The notes beneath the pieces are model-generated. The model was not told the origin of the DNA, made no database searches, and saw nothing but the letters and a program-made list of their open reading frames with translations. From contig CAVPPH010000003.1 in the NCBI GenBank assembly GCA_963707275.1, positions 186,001 to 250,000 of the forward strand: DNA of 64,000 bases, written 5' to 3'. Positions within the stretch are counted from its first letter, which is position 1. Every line of letters begins with the position of its first letter. Below, piece by piece: positions 8,251 through 15,648 of this stretch. A program made the translations under genes and the position numbers. The DNA is from JACKBK01 sp963707275. Its GTDB lineage: Bacteria > Chloroflexota > Anaerolineae > JAAEKA01.

Positions 8251-8265
8251 GTTACGTAACGTTAC
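8251..8265. promoter_or_regulatory. Overlapping 10-bp palindromes upstream of trxB
   Basis: GTTACGTAACGTTAC contains two perfect overlapping palindromes, GTTACGTAAC and GTAACGTTAC, 47 bases upstream of the trxB start. The position fits an operator, for example a redox-responsive one. No regulator gene is adjacent; this is inference from symmetry and placement only. Confidence 0.35.
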
Positions 8266-8374
8266 CGAATACGAAATACGGACTGCACACAACTACCATC
8301 CTCAAGCATCTTTTCTCTTCTTTGAGACGCGTCCCGCTGCGGCGCTCTTACGTGCCGTCTTGCGGTGCGGCTTA

Positions 8375-9332
8375 CTAGTCTTGGATGCGCGGCGGCTGGC
8401 TTTGGTTACGGCGGGCAGCCAGCGCCACCCAGTCGCCCTCTTCGACCCGCTCGACCAGCCGCAGACCGTGGCGATCCAGCGCTGCCAGCACATCGCCCGC
8501 GCGTGGTTCGATGATGCCGCTCATGATCAGGACGCCGTCGGCTGCCAGCAGGTCAGCCATACCCTCGTCGAGCAAGTGGGCGATTACCTCGGCCAGGATG
8601 TTGGCGACGACCACCGGCCAGCCCTGCGGTCGCTCATCGAGCGATGGCAGCGATCCTGCGCGCGCCTGAACCAGATGCGCCAGACCGTTGCGCTGGCAGT
8701 TTTCCATCGTCGCCTCGACCGCGATCGGGTCGATGTCGGTGGCCAGGATCGATGATGCGCCCAGCCGGCCGGCGGCGATGGAGAGCACGCCCGACCCGCA
8801 GCCCACATCCAAAACGGCGTCGCCCGGCTGCACGGCCCGCTCCAGCGCGGCCATGCACAGCCGGGTGCTCGGATGCAATCCCGTGCCGAACGCCATGCCC
8901 GGGTCGAGGATCACCGGCATTCGACCGCTGGCAGTGTCCAGCGCGGCTTCGTCGCCGGCCAGCCAGGCCGGCACGATAATCAGCCGCTCGCCCACCGGCA
9001 GCGGCGCATAGCTGGCCTTCCACGCGTTGGCCCAGTCTTGCTCTTCCAGGTCGCGGATCAGCGGCTCAGGCAGCGGGTAGATGCGGCTCAGGAACCACAG
9101 ACCTTCGCGAATTCTGTTGCACGACTGCCGCGCTGTCGTCGCCGTTGGCAGCGACGTAGGTGCGGACAGTGATAACGGGATCGACTAGCTCGCCGACCGG
9201 GTCGTAGCCGCCGACTTCGATGACGGCAGCCGTGTCGGCTTCACCGGGCCGGCTGTTGAAGCGGTTGAATAGCTCGGCCACCGCCTCCGCGCCCTCGCCG
9301 TCGCATTCGACGCTGATCTCGATCCACTTCAT
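8375..9332 (-). CDS. prmA: Ribosomal protein L11 methyltransferase (one frame break)
   Basis: SAM-dependent trimethylation of ribosomal protein L11. The N-terminal frame (MKWIEISVECDGEGAEAVAELF...VITVRTYV) is the L11-recognition domain. The second frame carries the catalytic domain: DPGMAFGTGLHPSTRLCM, the SAM motif VLDVGCGSGVLSIAAGRLGA, DIDPIAVEATMENCQRNG and the post-I motif VVANILAEVI. The frames join after one indel near 9105-9112 (restoring REGLWFLSRIYPLPEPLI), giving about 318 residues. Directly after the stop the adjacent frame stays open for a Lys/Arg/Ser-rich tail to 8302, which could be a natural extension if another base is wrong near 8413. Confidence 0.85.
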
Positions 9333-9340
9333 GGTCGTGT

Positions 9341-9420
9341 ACTCCTACTCGTCCTCATCCTCCTACTCGTACTCTTCCGGGTTGCTTTAGACGAGTACGA
9401 GGAAGAGTAGGAGTACGAGT
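9341..9420. repeat. Intergenic hairpin built of TACTC-type tandem words
   Basis: Between prmA and dnaJ. The left half repeats TCCTACTCGT-like words (ACTCCTACTCG, CTCCTACTCGTACTCTTCC). After a GGGTTGCTTTAGA spacer comes the inverted set GACGAGTACGAGGAAGAGTA and GGAGTACGAGT. It could fold into an imperfect long hairpin on either strand and is one of several such loci in the window. Confidence 0.6.
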
Positions 9421-9431
9421 TCGAGAGAAGG

Positions 9432-10574
9432 CTACCCATTGAACGCGTCGCCCAAAGCGTCGGCCAGCTTGTCGAAGAAGCCGCGCTCGTCGCCCAGCTT
9501 GGGGGTGCCCAGCGTCTCGCCCAGTTCCTCCAGCAGCTTCTTCTGCTTGGGCGTCAACTGGGTTGGCACCACGATCTTGACGCCGATCAGTTGGTCGCCG
9601 CGGCGGTCGCTTTTGCGCAGGTGCGGCACGCCCTTGCCTTTGAGGCGCAGCACACGGCCGTTCTGTGTCGCCGGCGGCACTGTGACGACAGCCGTCCCGT
9701 CCAGCGTCGGCACCTCGATCTCCGCGCCCAGCGCAGCCTGCGCGATGTTGATGGGCAGTTCCATAACGATGTCGTTGTCGCGCCGCTGGAAAACCGCATG
9801 TTGCTGGACCGTCAGCACCACGTACAGATTGCCGGGCGGGCCGCCCGACATACCCTGGTTGCCCTCGCCGGCCAGCCGGATCTGCGTGCCGTCATCGACG
9901 CCAGCCGGAACGTTGATGGTCAGCTTACGCGTGCTTTGCAGTTGCTTGCGGCCGTTGCACTCGACGCACGGAGTTGTCACGACTTCGCCGCTGCCGTTAC
10001 AGCGCGAACAGGTCGACGACGTCAGAATCGTGCCGAAGATGCTTTGCTGGCGACGCTGCACCTCGCCCGCGCCGTTGCACTGCGGACAGCGCAGCGGGTT
10101 GGTGCCCGGTTCCGCGCCGCTGCCAACACAGCGCGCGCACTGCTCCAGGCGCGTTACCTCGACCTCCCTGTCCACGCCGAATACGGCTTCCTCGAACGTC
10201 AGCGTCAGGTTGATGCGCAGGTCGGCGCCGCGGCGCGGGCCGCGCTGCGCCTGGCGGGTCTGGCTGGCGCCCATGCCCATACCGGCAAAGAGGTCTTCGA
10301 AGATCGAGCTGAAATCGCCGAACCCGCCGCCGAACCCACCGAAACCACCTTGAGTGCCAGCGTGGCCGAAGCGATCGTACGCGGCCCGCTTTTCGGCGTT
10401 GCTCAACACCTCGTAGGCCTCGCTGAGTTCCTTGAAGCGCGACTCGGCGTCCGCCTCCTTGTTGACGTCAGGGTGATATTGACGGGCGAGCTGGCGGTAG
10501 GCCCGTTTGATCTCGTCGTTGCTCGCGCCCTTCGGTACGCTCAACACTTCGTAATAATCGCGTTTGTTGCTCAT
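9432..10574 (-). CDS. dnaJ: Chaperone protein DnaJ
   Basis: Type I DnaJ, co-chaperone of DnaK. In order: J domain (residues 4-67, with the HPD triad in QLARQYHPDVNKEA), a Gly/Phe region (about 72-105), a cysteine-rich zinc domain with four repeats (CARCVGSG, CPQCNGAG, CSRCNGSG, CVECNGRK), two beta-barrel substrate-binding domains, and a C-terminal dimerisation part ending ALGDAFNG. The length of about 380 is normal. The frame is open upstream, but MSNKRDYYEVL at 10574 is the conserved start. A small membrane-protein gene and coaE lie just upstream on the same strand. Confidence 0.95.
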   Translation of the reverse strand: MSNKRDYYEVLSVPKGASNDEIKRAYRQLARQYHPDVNKEADAESRFKELSEAYEVLSNAEKRAAYDRFGHAGTQGGFGGFGGGFGDFSSIFEDLFAGMGMGASQTRQAQRGPRRGADLRINLTLTFEEAVFGVDREVEVTRLEQCARCVGSGAEPGTNPLRCPQCNGAGEVQRRQQSIFGTILTSSTCSRCNGSGEVVTTPCVECNGRKQLQSTRKLTINVPAGVDDGTQIRLAGEGNQGMSGGPPGNLYVVLTVQQHAVFQRRDNDIVMELPINIAQAALGAEIEVPTLDGTAVVTVPPATQNGRVLRLKGKGVPHLRKSDRRGDQLIGVKIVVPTQLTPKQKKLLEELGETLGTPKLGDERGFFDKLADALGDAFNG

Positions 10575-10588
10575 AAAGGTCTCTGTTT

Positions 10589-10783
10589 TCAGCTTTCCCA
10601 ACCGATGATCCAGGCACACAGACCGGCCAGTCCGACTGTCGCAACCATCAGCGCCAGCCATTGCACCGTGGTGAAACCCACGTCGCGCGCAGCCAGCAGC
10701 AGGATGATGATCATACCGACCGACAGCACAGCCCACATCACCAAGTTTGGATGTCTATGATACATGCTTTGCAAGGAGTTCAT
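10589..10783 (-). CDS. Small two-helix membrane protein
   Basis: 64 residues: a short basic N-terminus (MYHRHPN) then two hydrophobic helices, about 14-32 (VMWAVLSVGMIIILLLAA) and 38-60 (TVQWLALMVATVGLAGLCAW). No recognised family. It sits between coaE and dnaJ with gaps of 12 and 14 bases, so it is very likely co-transcribed with them. Coding status rests on the coherent two-helix composition and operon position. Confidence 0.6.
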   Translation of the reverse strand: MNSLQSMYHRHPNLVMWAVLSVGMIIILLLAARDVGFTTVQWLALMVATVGLAGLCAWIIGWES

Positions 10784-10795
10784 AAGGCCTCCGGC

Positions 10796-11401
10796 TTACT
10801 TTTGTGAATTCACTGCGGCTCGCCAGGCCCGTTCGACCGACTCGCGCAGCGCGGCGAGGTCGCCGTCGTTGTCGATGACCACATCAGCCTGGGCAACTTT
10901 CATCGCCTGCGACGGCTGGGCGTCGATGCGCAATTCGGCATCGTCGTGGCTCAGGCCGCGGCTCTCGATCAATCGGCGGAGCTGGGCAGCACGTGGTGCA
11001 GTCACTACCCACACCTCGTCGCACAGGCGCAGGCTCAACCCGGACTCCAGCAGCTTGATGGCCTCGATCACGACCACGACCGCAGGAGACCTGACCACCA
11101 GCTCGGTGATGCGCCGGCCGACCGCTGGATGCACCAGCGCCTCCAGCCGCGCCAGCGCGTCCGGGTCGGCGAAGACGATCGCGCCCAGCCGGCGGCGATC
11201 GATGGGGCCGCCGTCCGGTGCGATGTCGCTGCCAAATTCTGTCACAACGCCGGCATAAGCCGGCTGGCCGGGCTCCATCACCTCGTGCGCGATCAAATCC
11301 GCGTCGATCACGTACGCGCCCAGATCAGCCAGCATCTGCGCGACTGCGCTCTTGCCGGTGGCGATATTGCCCGTAAGGCCAATAACAAGTTGTGTGGTCA
11401 C
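10796..11401 (-). CDS. coaE: Dephospho-CoA kinase
   Basis: Last step of coenzyme A synthesis: phosphorylation of the 3-prime hydroxyl of dephospho-CoA by ATP. The P-loop GLTGNIATGKSAVAQML is at the N-terminus, followed by DADLIAHEVMEPGQPAY (the conserved Asp and substrate loop), RRRLGAIVFADPDALARLE, the lid-type HPAV(G)RRI segment and the C-terminal ADVVIDNDGDLAALRESV. About 201 residues, typical. The GTG start at 11401 was chosen over an in-frame ATG further upstream because it overlaps the stop of the ABC-F gene (GTGA), a coupled arrangement that places the P-loop at the expected distance. Confidence 0.92.
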   Translation of the reverse strand: MTTQLVIGLTGNIATGKSAVAQMLADLGAYVIDADLIAHEVMEPGQPAYAGVVTEFGSDIAPDGGPIDRRRLGAIVFADPDALARLEALVHPAVGRRITELVVRSPAVVVVIEAIKLLESGLSLRLCDEVWVVTAPRAAQLRRLIESRGLSHDDAELRIDAQPSQAMKVAQADVVIDNDGDLAALRESVERAWRAAVNSQK

Positions 11402-13395
11402 AGCGCAAACTCCGTCCACTCTTCCATGAGCTGATGCAGGCGATCCTCAACCGCCTGGTATTCGACGCCCAGCGTGCGGACACGGTGCAACTCCTGAGCC
11501 TGGCTGGCGGCTGCGATCTGCTCGCCCAGCGCCTCCAGCCGTCGTTCCATGGCGTGGATCAATTCCTCCAGCCGGTCGGCCTCGGCCTGGCGTTGCTCGA
11601 CGACTTTGCGTTGGCGGCGCTCTTCGCGTGAGCGTTCGCGGTGTAACTGGGCGTCGCTCAGCGCTGCATCATCGGGCTGACTCTCGCTGACCGTCTCTTC
11701 CTCGGCTGCTTTGGCAGCCAGGTAGGCGCTGTAGTTGCCTTCGTAGGCGCGCATCTCACCGCGCTCCGGGTCCAGCGCCCAGACCTGCGTCGCCACCGCG
11801 TCCACCAGATAGCGGTCGTGGGTGACCAGCAGGACGGTGCCGCCGAAGGCCTTGAGCATGTCCTCCAGCACTTCCTGCGAGTCGATGTCCAGGTGGTTGG
11901 TCGGCTCGTCCAGCAGCAGGAAATTCGCGCCCTGCAACGTCAGCAGAGCCAGCGCGACCCGGCTGCGCTGCCCGCCGCTGAGCACCTCAATGGTCTTGTA
12001 CGCATCGTCGCCCGAAAACAGGAAGCGGCCCAGAAAGCTGCGCGCCTGGCCGATCTCCATGCGCGGCGACGCGTCCAGGATCGTGTCGAGTATTGTCTTC
12101 TCAGGAACCAGCATGTCATGCGCCTGGGCCAGGTAGCCGATGTGGACGCTGGCGCCGATGCGCAGCCGCCCGCCCAGCGGCTGAAGCTGGCCGAGCACCG
12201 TCTTGAGAAAGGTGCTCTTGCCGGCGCCGTTGGGGCCAATCAGTGCAACCCGCTCGCCGCGCGTCAACTCGATGTCATCGCTGCGAAAGAGGACGTTGTC
12301 GTCGGGCGTCGGCCCTGAATGGCGCGCCACGTACTCGTAGCCGCCCGAAACGTCCTCACGCCGCGGCTGGCTGCCGTTGCTGCTGCGATAGCCGACCACC
12401 AGATCACGGGTGCGCATGACCAGGTTGCCGCTGCGCAGACGCGCGTCCAGGTTGAGCCGGATGGCCTGCCGCTCTTCAGGGCGCTCCACCAGCCCATCCT
12501 CGGCCACCATGCGTTCCAGCCGGGTGCGGCGACCCTGGGCCTGGCGCGTGTTCTGGCCGGCGAGATTGCGGCGGATGTATTCCTGCTCCTTGGCGATGAA
12601 CTGCTGCTGGCGCTTCCATTCCTCAAGCTGGCGCTCGCGGCGCATGGTGCGTTGCAGCGAAAAATGGCTGTAGTTGCCGCGATAGGCGTCCAACCGCTGG
12701 TTGGACAACTCCCAGATGCGGTTGGCGACCCGGTCGAGAAAATAACGGTCGTGCGAGACCACGATCATGCTGCCGCGCCACTGCAACAGCACCCCTTCCA
12801 GCCACTCGGTGGCCTGCAGGTCCAGGTGGTTGGTCGGCTCATCCATCAGCAGCAGGTCCGGCTCTTGCAGCAGCAGGCGGGCCAGCAGGCCCCTCGTCCG
12901 CTGCCCGCCGCTGAGGTATGACAGCGGCAGGTGATGCTCGGCCGGCGGGAAGCCCAGCCCGGTCAAGACCTGGCGCACCCGCAGCTCCCAGTCGTAGCCG
13001 CCGGCCGCTTCGAAAGCTGCCTGCAGCGGTCCATACTCGGCCAGCGCCTGCTCATAGGCCAGCGGATCAGCCATCTGCTCCTCCAAGCGGCGCAGCTCGT
13101 CGGCGCGGCGCAGGAGACCGGCAAACTGGGCTGACACGTCGTCCCACAGCGTGCGGTCGCCGGCCGGCGGCGGGTCCTGCGGCAGGTAGCCGATGGTCAT
13201 GCCGCGCATCCGCGTCACGACGCCGTCGGTCGGCGCGTCAAGGCCCGCCAGGATGCGCAACAGGGTCGTCTTGCCCTCGCCGTTGGGGCCGACCAGACCG
13301 ATGCGGTCGCCCTTTTCGACGCGGACGTTGAGACCCTGGAACACGTCCAGCGGACCAAATCGCCGGCTGAGGTTGCTGCCTGTGAGAACTGACAT
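11398..13395 (-). CDS. ABC-F family ATP-binding protein (Uup-like)
   Basis: 665 residues with two ABC domains and no membrane segments. Domain 1: Walker A GLVGPNGEGKTTLLRIL, signature LSGGQRTRGLLARLL, Walker B LLLMDEPTNHLDL. A linker rich in Arg/Glu (about 235-330) corresponds to the P-site tRNA interaction motif. Domain 2: ALIGPNGAGKSTFLKTVL, LSGGQRSRVALALLTL, LLLDEPTNHLDI. The C-terminal ~90 residues are Glu/Arg/Gln-rich and predicted coiled coil, as in Uup. ABC-F proteins act on ribosomes, in translation rescue or antibiotic protection. The start MSVLTGSNLSRRFGPL at 13395 is the natural domain-1 opening; the frame upstream is non-homologous. Confidence 0.9.
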   Translation of the reverse strand: MSVLTGSNLSRRFGPLDVFQGLNVRVEKGDRIGLVGPNGEGKTTLLRILAGLDAPTDGVVTRMRGMTIGYLPQDPPPAGDRTLWDDVSAQFAGLLRRADELRRLEEQMADPLAYEQALAEYGPLQAAFEAAGGYDWELRVRQVLTGLGFPPAEHHLPLSYLSGGQRTRGLLARLLLQEPDLLLMDEPTNHLDLQATEWLEGVLLQWRGSMIVVSHDRYFLDRVANRIWELSNQRLDAYRGNYSHFSLQRTMRRERQLEEWKRQQQFIAKEQEYIRRNLAGQNTRQAQGRRTRLERMVAEDGLVERPEERQAIRLNLDARLRSGNLVMRTRDLVVGYRSSNGSQPRREDVSGGYEYVARHSGPTPDDNVLFRSDDIELTRGERVALIGPNGAGKSTFLKTVLGQLQPLGGRLRIGASVHIGYLAQAHDMLVPEKTILDTILDASPRMEIGQARSFLGRFLFSGDDAYKTIEVLSGGQRSRVALALLTLQGANFLLLDEPTNHLDIDSQEVLEDMLKAFGGTVLLVTHDRYLVDAVATQVWALDPERGEMRAYEGNYSAYLAAKAAEEETVSESQPDDAALSDAQLHRERSREERRQRKVVEQRQAEADRLEELIHAMERRLEALGEQIAAASQAQELHRVRTLGVEYQAVEDRLHQLMEEWTEFAL

Positions 13396-13552
13396 GGTTG
13401 CTCTGCCACCCAAACGCTGGGGAGCGGGGGAATTATACCACCGGGGCAAGGTGAACCCAAAAGAGTGCGGGAGTTGCAAGTGGCAGATGACAGATAAGGA
13501 GAGGAGGAGAGCGGGGGAACGGAAACCGATGTTGTCTCGCACGGCCTCCGGA

Positions 13553-13600
13553 ATTCGTGTATTCGTGTATTCGTGTATTCGTGGATGGCAGCATTCGTGG
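13553..13600. repeat. ATTCGTGT tandem repeat
   Basis: Three perfect ATTCGTGT units followed by ATTCGTGG, then ATGGCAGC and one more ATTCGTGG, in the gap between the ABC-F gene and the plus-strand membrane-protein gene. The 14-base string ATTCGTGGATGGCA recurs exactly at 49092-49105, upstream of another plus-strand gene. Confidence 0.75.
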
Positions 13601-13612
13601 ACGGCCCCGCAC

Positions 13613-13640
13613 TTGACCGACGCGCGGTCGTAGGTACAAT
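13613..13640 (+). promoter_or_regulatory. Promoter for a probably leaderless transcript
   Basis: TTGACC at 13613-13618 and TACAAT at 13635-13640 are separated by 16 bases. The ATG of the next gene is at 13647, about where transcription would begin, so the message would have essentially no leader. No ribosome site is visible before that ATG, which agrees. Confidence 0.5.
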
Positions 13641-13646
13641 CGGGCT

Positions 13647-14015
13647 ATGCAAGCTGCGCTGATCTATGGGCTTTCTCTCATCACCGGGCTGGCGGCGGTC
13701 TACGGGCTGACGTCGCTGGTGCTCAACCTGCCGCCGACGCGCCAGAACCTGGCGACGTTCCTGCTGCTGCTGGTCATCGCGGCGACGGGTTTGCTGGCAC
13801 CGGCGCTGGCCTGGCTGCACCGGCGTCTCCCCTTCGGCGGGCGTCCACCGACGCGCCGCGCTGCCTTTCGCCAGGCGCTGTTGGTGGGTCTGGCGCTGGC
13901 GCTGGCTGCCTGGCTGCAACTGGTCGGTCTGCTGGACGCCACGCTGATCCTCGGCATCACCGCACTGGTGATCCTGGTCGAGGTGCTGGTGCAAAGCAGG
14001 CAGAAGCTGGCATGA
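13647..14015 (+). CDS. Four-helix inner-membrane protein
   Basis: 122 residues with hydrophobic segments at about 4-26, 35-55, 73-93 and 97-115, separated by short basic loops (LHRRLPFGGRPPTRRAAFRQ between helices 2 and 3). No catalytic motif; I do not recognise the family. The stop overlaps the start of the radical SAM gene (ATGA), so the two are translationally coupled. It starts immediately after a promoter-like element with no ribosome site, implying leaderless translation. Confidence 0.65.
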   Translation: MQAALIYGLSLITGLAAVYGLTSLVLNLPPTRQNLATFLLLLVIAATGLLAPALAWLHRRLPFGGRPPTRRAAFRQALLVGLALALAAWLQLVGLLDATLILGITALVILVEVLVQSRQKLA

Positions 14016-15322
14016 ACGCTTTCGGGGAAGACGCTGTTTATCCGGTGCGCTGGCAGACGACGGTCGAGGGACGCTCGCTGCACGTTATGGTGCGCCGCCA
14101 GGCCATCAACCTGTTGCTGGACAACGACAGCCCTTCATTTTCATTCGACCCGGCGGGACGGCTGCACGGCGCGTTCGTCGAGGGACGCAACTACCGCCGC
14201 AGCCTGGACAATCGCGTGCTGGCCAAATGGAGTGAGCAAGACGGAACGCGCGCCGCGCGCCGCCGTCGCTGGCTGTCAGCCGGCGAAGCGCGCGTGGTGG
14301 TTGATCTCGCGTACGAGATGGCAACCCGCGCGGCTGGGCAGGCCGGTGACGCGCCGGCCGCGATCCAAACTTCTTTGGAGAGGGTGACAGGCTGGACATG
14401 GCCGCGGCTGGATGCGGATCGCCGGCGGTTCGAGAGCATCTATACCCCGGTCGGCATCCTTCCGCCCGACCAGTACCTGGCGCTGGTGTTGCAAGCGACC
14501 CACGGCTGTTCGCACAATGCCTGCACCTTCTGCACGTTTTACCAGGACATCCCCTTTCGCATCAAGTCGCCCGACGAGTTCCGCAGCCACGTCGCCACTG
14601 TGCTGGACTTCTTTGGTCCCGCGCTGGCCATGCGCCGCTCCATTTTCCTGGCCGACGCCAACGCGCTGGTCGTGCCCATGCCGCGGCTGCTGGCGCTGCT
14701 GGATGTGCTCGCGGAGGGGGAAGGGAGGGAAATGAAGGAAATGAGGGAAAGGAGGGAAATCGGAGCGGAGGCGGCGCTTTCAGATTTGCCGCTCGCTGGT
14801 CAACGAACGGCGCTGTCTCTGCCTCTTTATGCCTTCATCGACGCCTTTCACGTCGAACGCAAATCGGTGGCCGACTGGCAGGAACTGCGCAGCCGCGGCT
14901 TGCAGCGGGTCTACATCGGCATGGAAAGCGGGCACGACCCACTGCTGCGCTGGCTGAACAAGCCGGGGGATGCCGCCGATGTGCTGGATGCCGTGCGGAC
15001 GCTCAAAACCGCCGGCGTCGCTATCAGTGTGATCGTGATGACCGGCGTGGGCGGCGCGACGTTCGCCGACACGCATGTGCGCGACACGACGGTACTGCTG
15101 AACGCCATGCCGCTGACAACTGGTGACCTGATCTACATCTCCGAGTTCAGGGAGCAACCCGGGTCGGACTATGCGATCAATGCCAGGCTGGCGGACGTGC
15201 CCGTCCTGTCTGCCGCTCAGGTGATCGAACAGGCAACGGCGATTCGCAACGGCTTCGCTGCGCCTGACCCTGCTCATCCGCCCCAGGTTTCGCGCTACGA
15301 CATCGACGAGTTCATCTACTGA
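14012..15322 (+). CDS. Radical SAM protein with an in-frame low-complexity insert
   Basis: 436 residues. The 4Fe-4S/SAM motif is CSHNACTFC (about residues 166-174) in a TIM-barrel core opening with LALVLQATHGC. Later core strands include LYAFIDAFHVERKSVADWQELRSRG, RVYIGMESGHDPLLRWLNKPG and AISVIVMTGVGG, as in the Elp3/MiaB-like radical SAM fold. The N-terminal ~130 residues are a separate Arg-rich domain. Between LLALLDVLAE and LPLYAFID lies an odd stretch of Glu/Arg/Met (EGEGREMKEMRERREIGAE and on) encoded by a purine-rich tandem repeat at 14715-14760; it looks inserted. The substrate is unknown. It overlaps the upstream membrane-protein gene by four bases. Confidence 0.82.
   Translation: MNAFGEDAVYPVRWQTTVEGRSLHVMVRRQAINLLLDNDSPSFSFDPAGRLHGAFVEGRNYRRSLDNRVLAKWSEQDGTRAARRRRWLSAGEARVVVDLAYEMATRAAGQAGDAPAAIQTSLERVTGWTWPRLDADRRRFESIYTPVGILPPDQYLALVLQATHGCSHNACTFCTFYQDIPFRIKSPDEFRSHVATVLDFFGPALAMRRSIFLADANALVVPMPRLLALLDVLAEGEGREMKEMRERREIGAEAALSDLPLAGQRTALSLPLYAFIDAFHVERKSVADWQELRSRGLQRVYIGMESGHDPLLRWLNKPGDAADVLDAVRTLKTAGVAISVIVMTGVGGATFADTHVRDTTVLLNAMPLTTGDLIYISEFREQPGSDYAINARLADVPVLSAAQVIEQATAIRNGFAAPDPAHPPQVSRYDIDEFIY
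14715..14760 (+). repeat. GGGAAATGA-type tandem repeat inside the radical SAM gene
   Basis: Purine-only tandem words (GGGAAGGGA, GGGAAATGAAGGAAATGA, GGGAAAGGAGGGAAAT) lie in coding sequence, in frame, between two conserved strands of the radical SAM domain. Similar purine words with their complement occur in the gap at 21349-21458. Confidence 0.65.
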
Positions 15323-15344
15323 TCGCGACAAGTTTTCAGTGCTC

Positions 15345-15373
15345 TTGACAAAACCCATGATGTTGCCTATAAT
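15345..15373 (+). promoter_or_regulatory. Consensus sigma-70 promoter of the liv operon
   Basis: Perfect TTGACA (15345-15350) and perfect TATAAT (15368-15373) with a 17-base spacer. Transcription would start near 15380, about 270 bases before livK. Confidence 0.8.
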
Positions 15374-15523
15374 CCGCCCACCAAAGCAGATAACACATCG
15401 CCGTGCATTGTTTTCATCGCAATAGCCTCACGTCTCGTTCTTCAGAGGCTTTCGTTCCATAAAGCTTCTGGGTTTCTGTTCCTCTGTTGTTTAACGCTCT
15501 CGCGCTGCGAGGCAAATCCTGGC

Positions 15524-15535
15524 AAGGAGGTGATC
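15524..15535 (+). promoter_or_regulatory. Over-long Shine-Dalgarno-like sequence inside the liv leader
   Basis: AAGGAGGTGATC is a 12-base perfect match to the anti-Shine-Dalgarno end of bacterial 16S rRNA. No ATG, GTG or TTG follows at normal spacing, and livK begins 114 bases downstream with its own ribosome site. It also overlaps an imperfect TGATCA-centred palindrome (GGAGGTGATCACTCC). Confidence 0.5.
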
Positions 15536-15648
15536 ACTCCGTTCGACATCACCGAAAACTTGTCCGCTCTTCAATTCCCATCCGTCGGCAAATGGGAGCC
15601 GTTGGCTACCCAAAAACCCATCACCTTTCTCTTAGGAGGAGAACACCA

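Larger units (their letters stand above)
15323..15648 (+). other. Leader region of the liv operon (326 bases, no gene)
   Basis: It holds a consensus promoter at 15345-15373 and then an untranslated leader of about 270 bases. Small hairpins are visible (GCCTC...GAGGC near 15426-15450; CCCAT...ATGGG near 15579-15600). A 12-base perfect complement of the 16S rRNA 3-prime end lies at 15524-15535, and the true livK ribosome site (TAGGAGGAG) near 15633-15641. I could not fit a known riboswitch; the length suggests leader-based control. Confidence 0.55.

Noticed and set aside
15524..15535. Fragment of a 16S rRNA gene
   Set aside because: Only 12 bases match and they are the complement of the 16S end; the flanking sequence shows no rRNA similarity.
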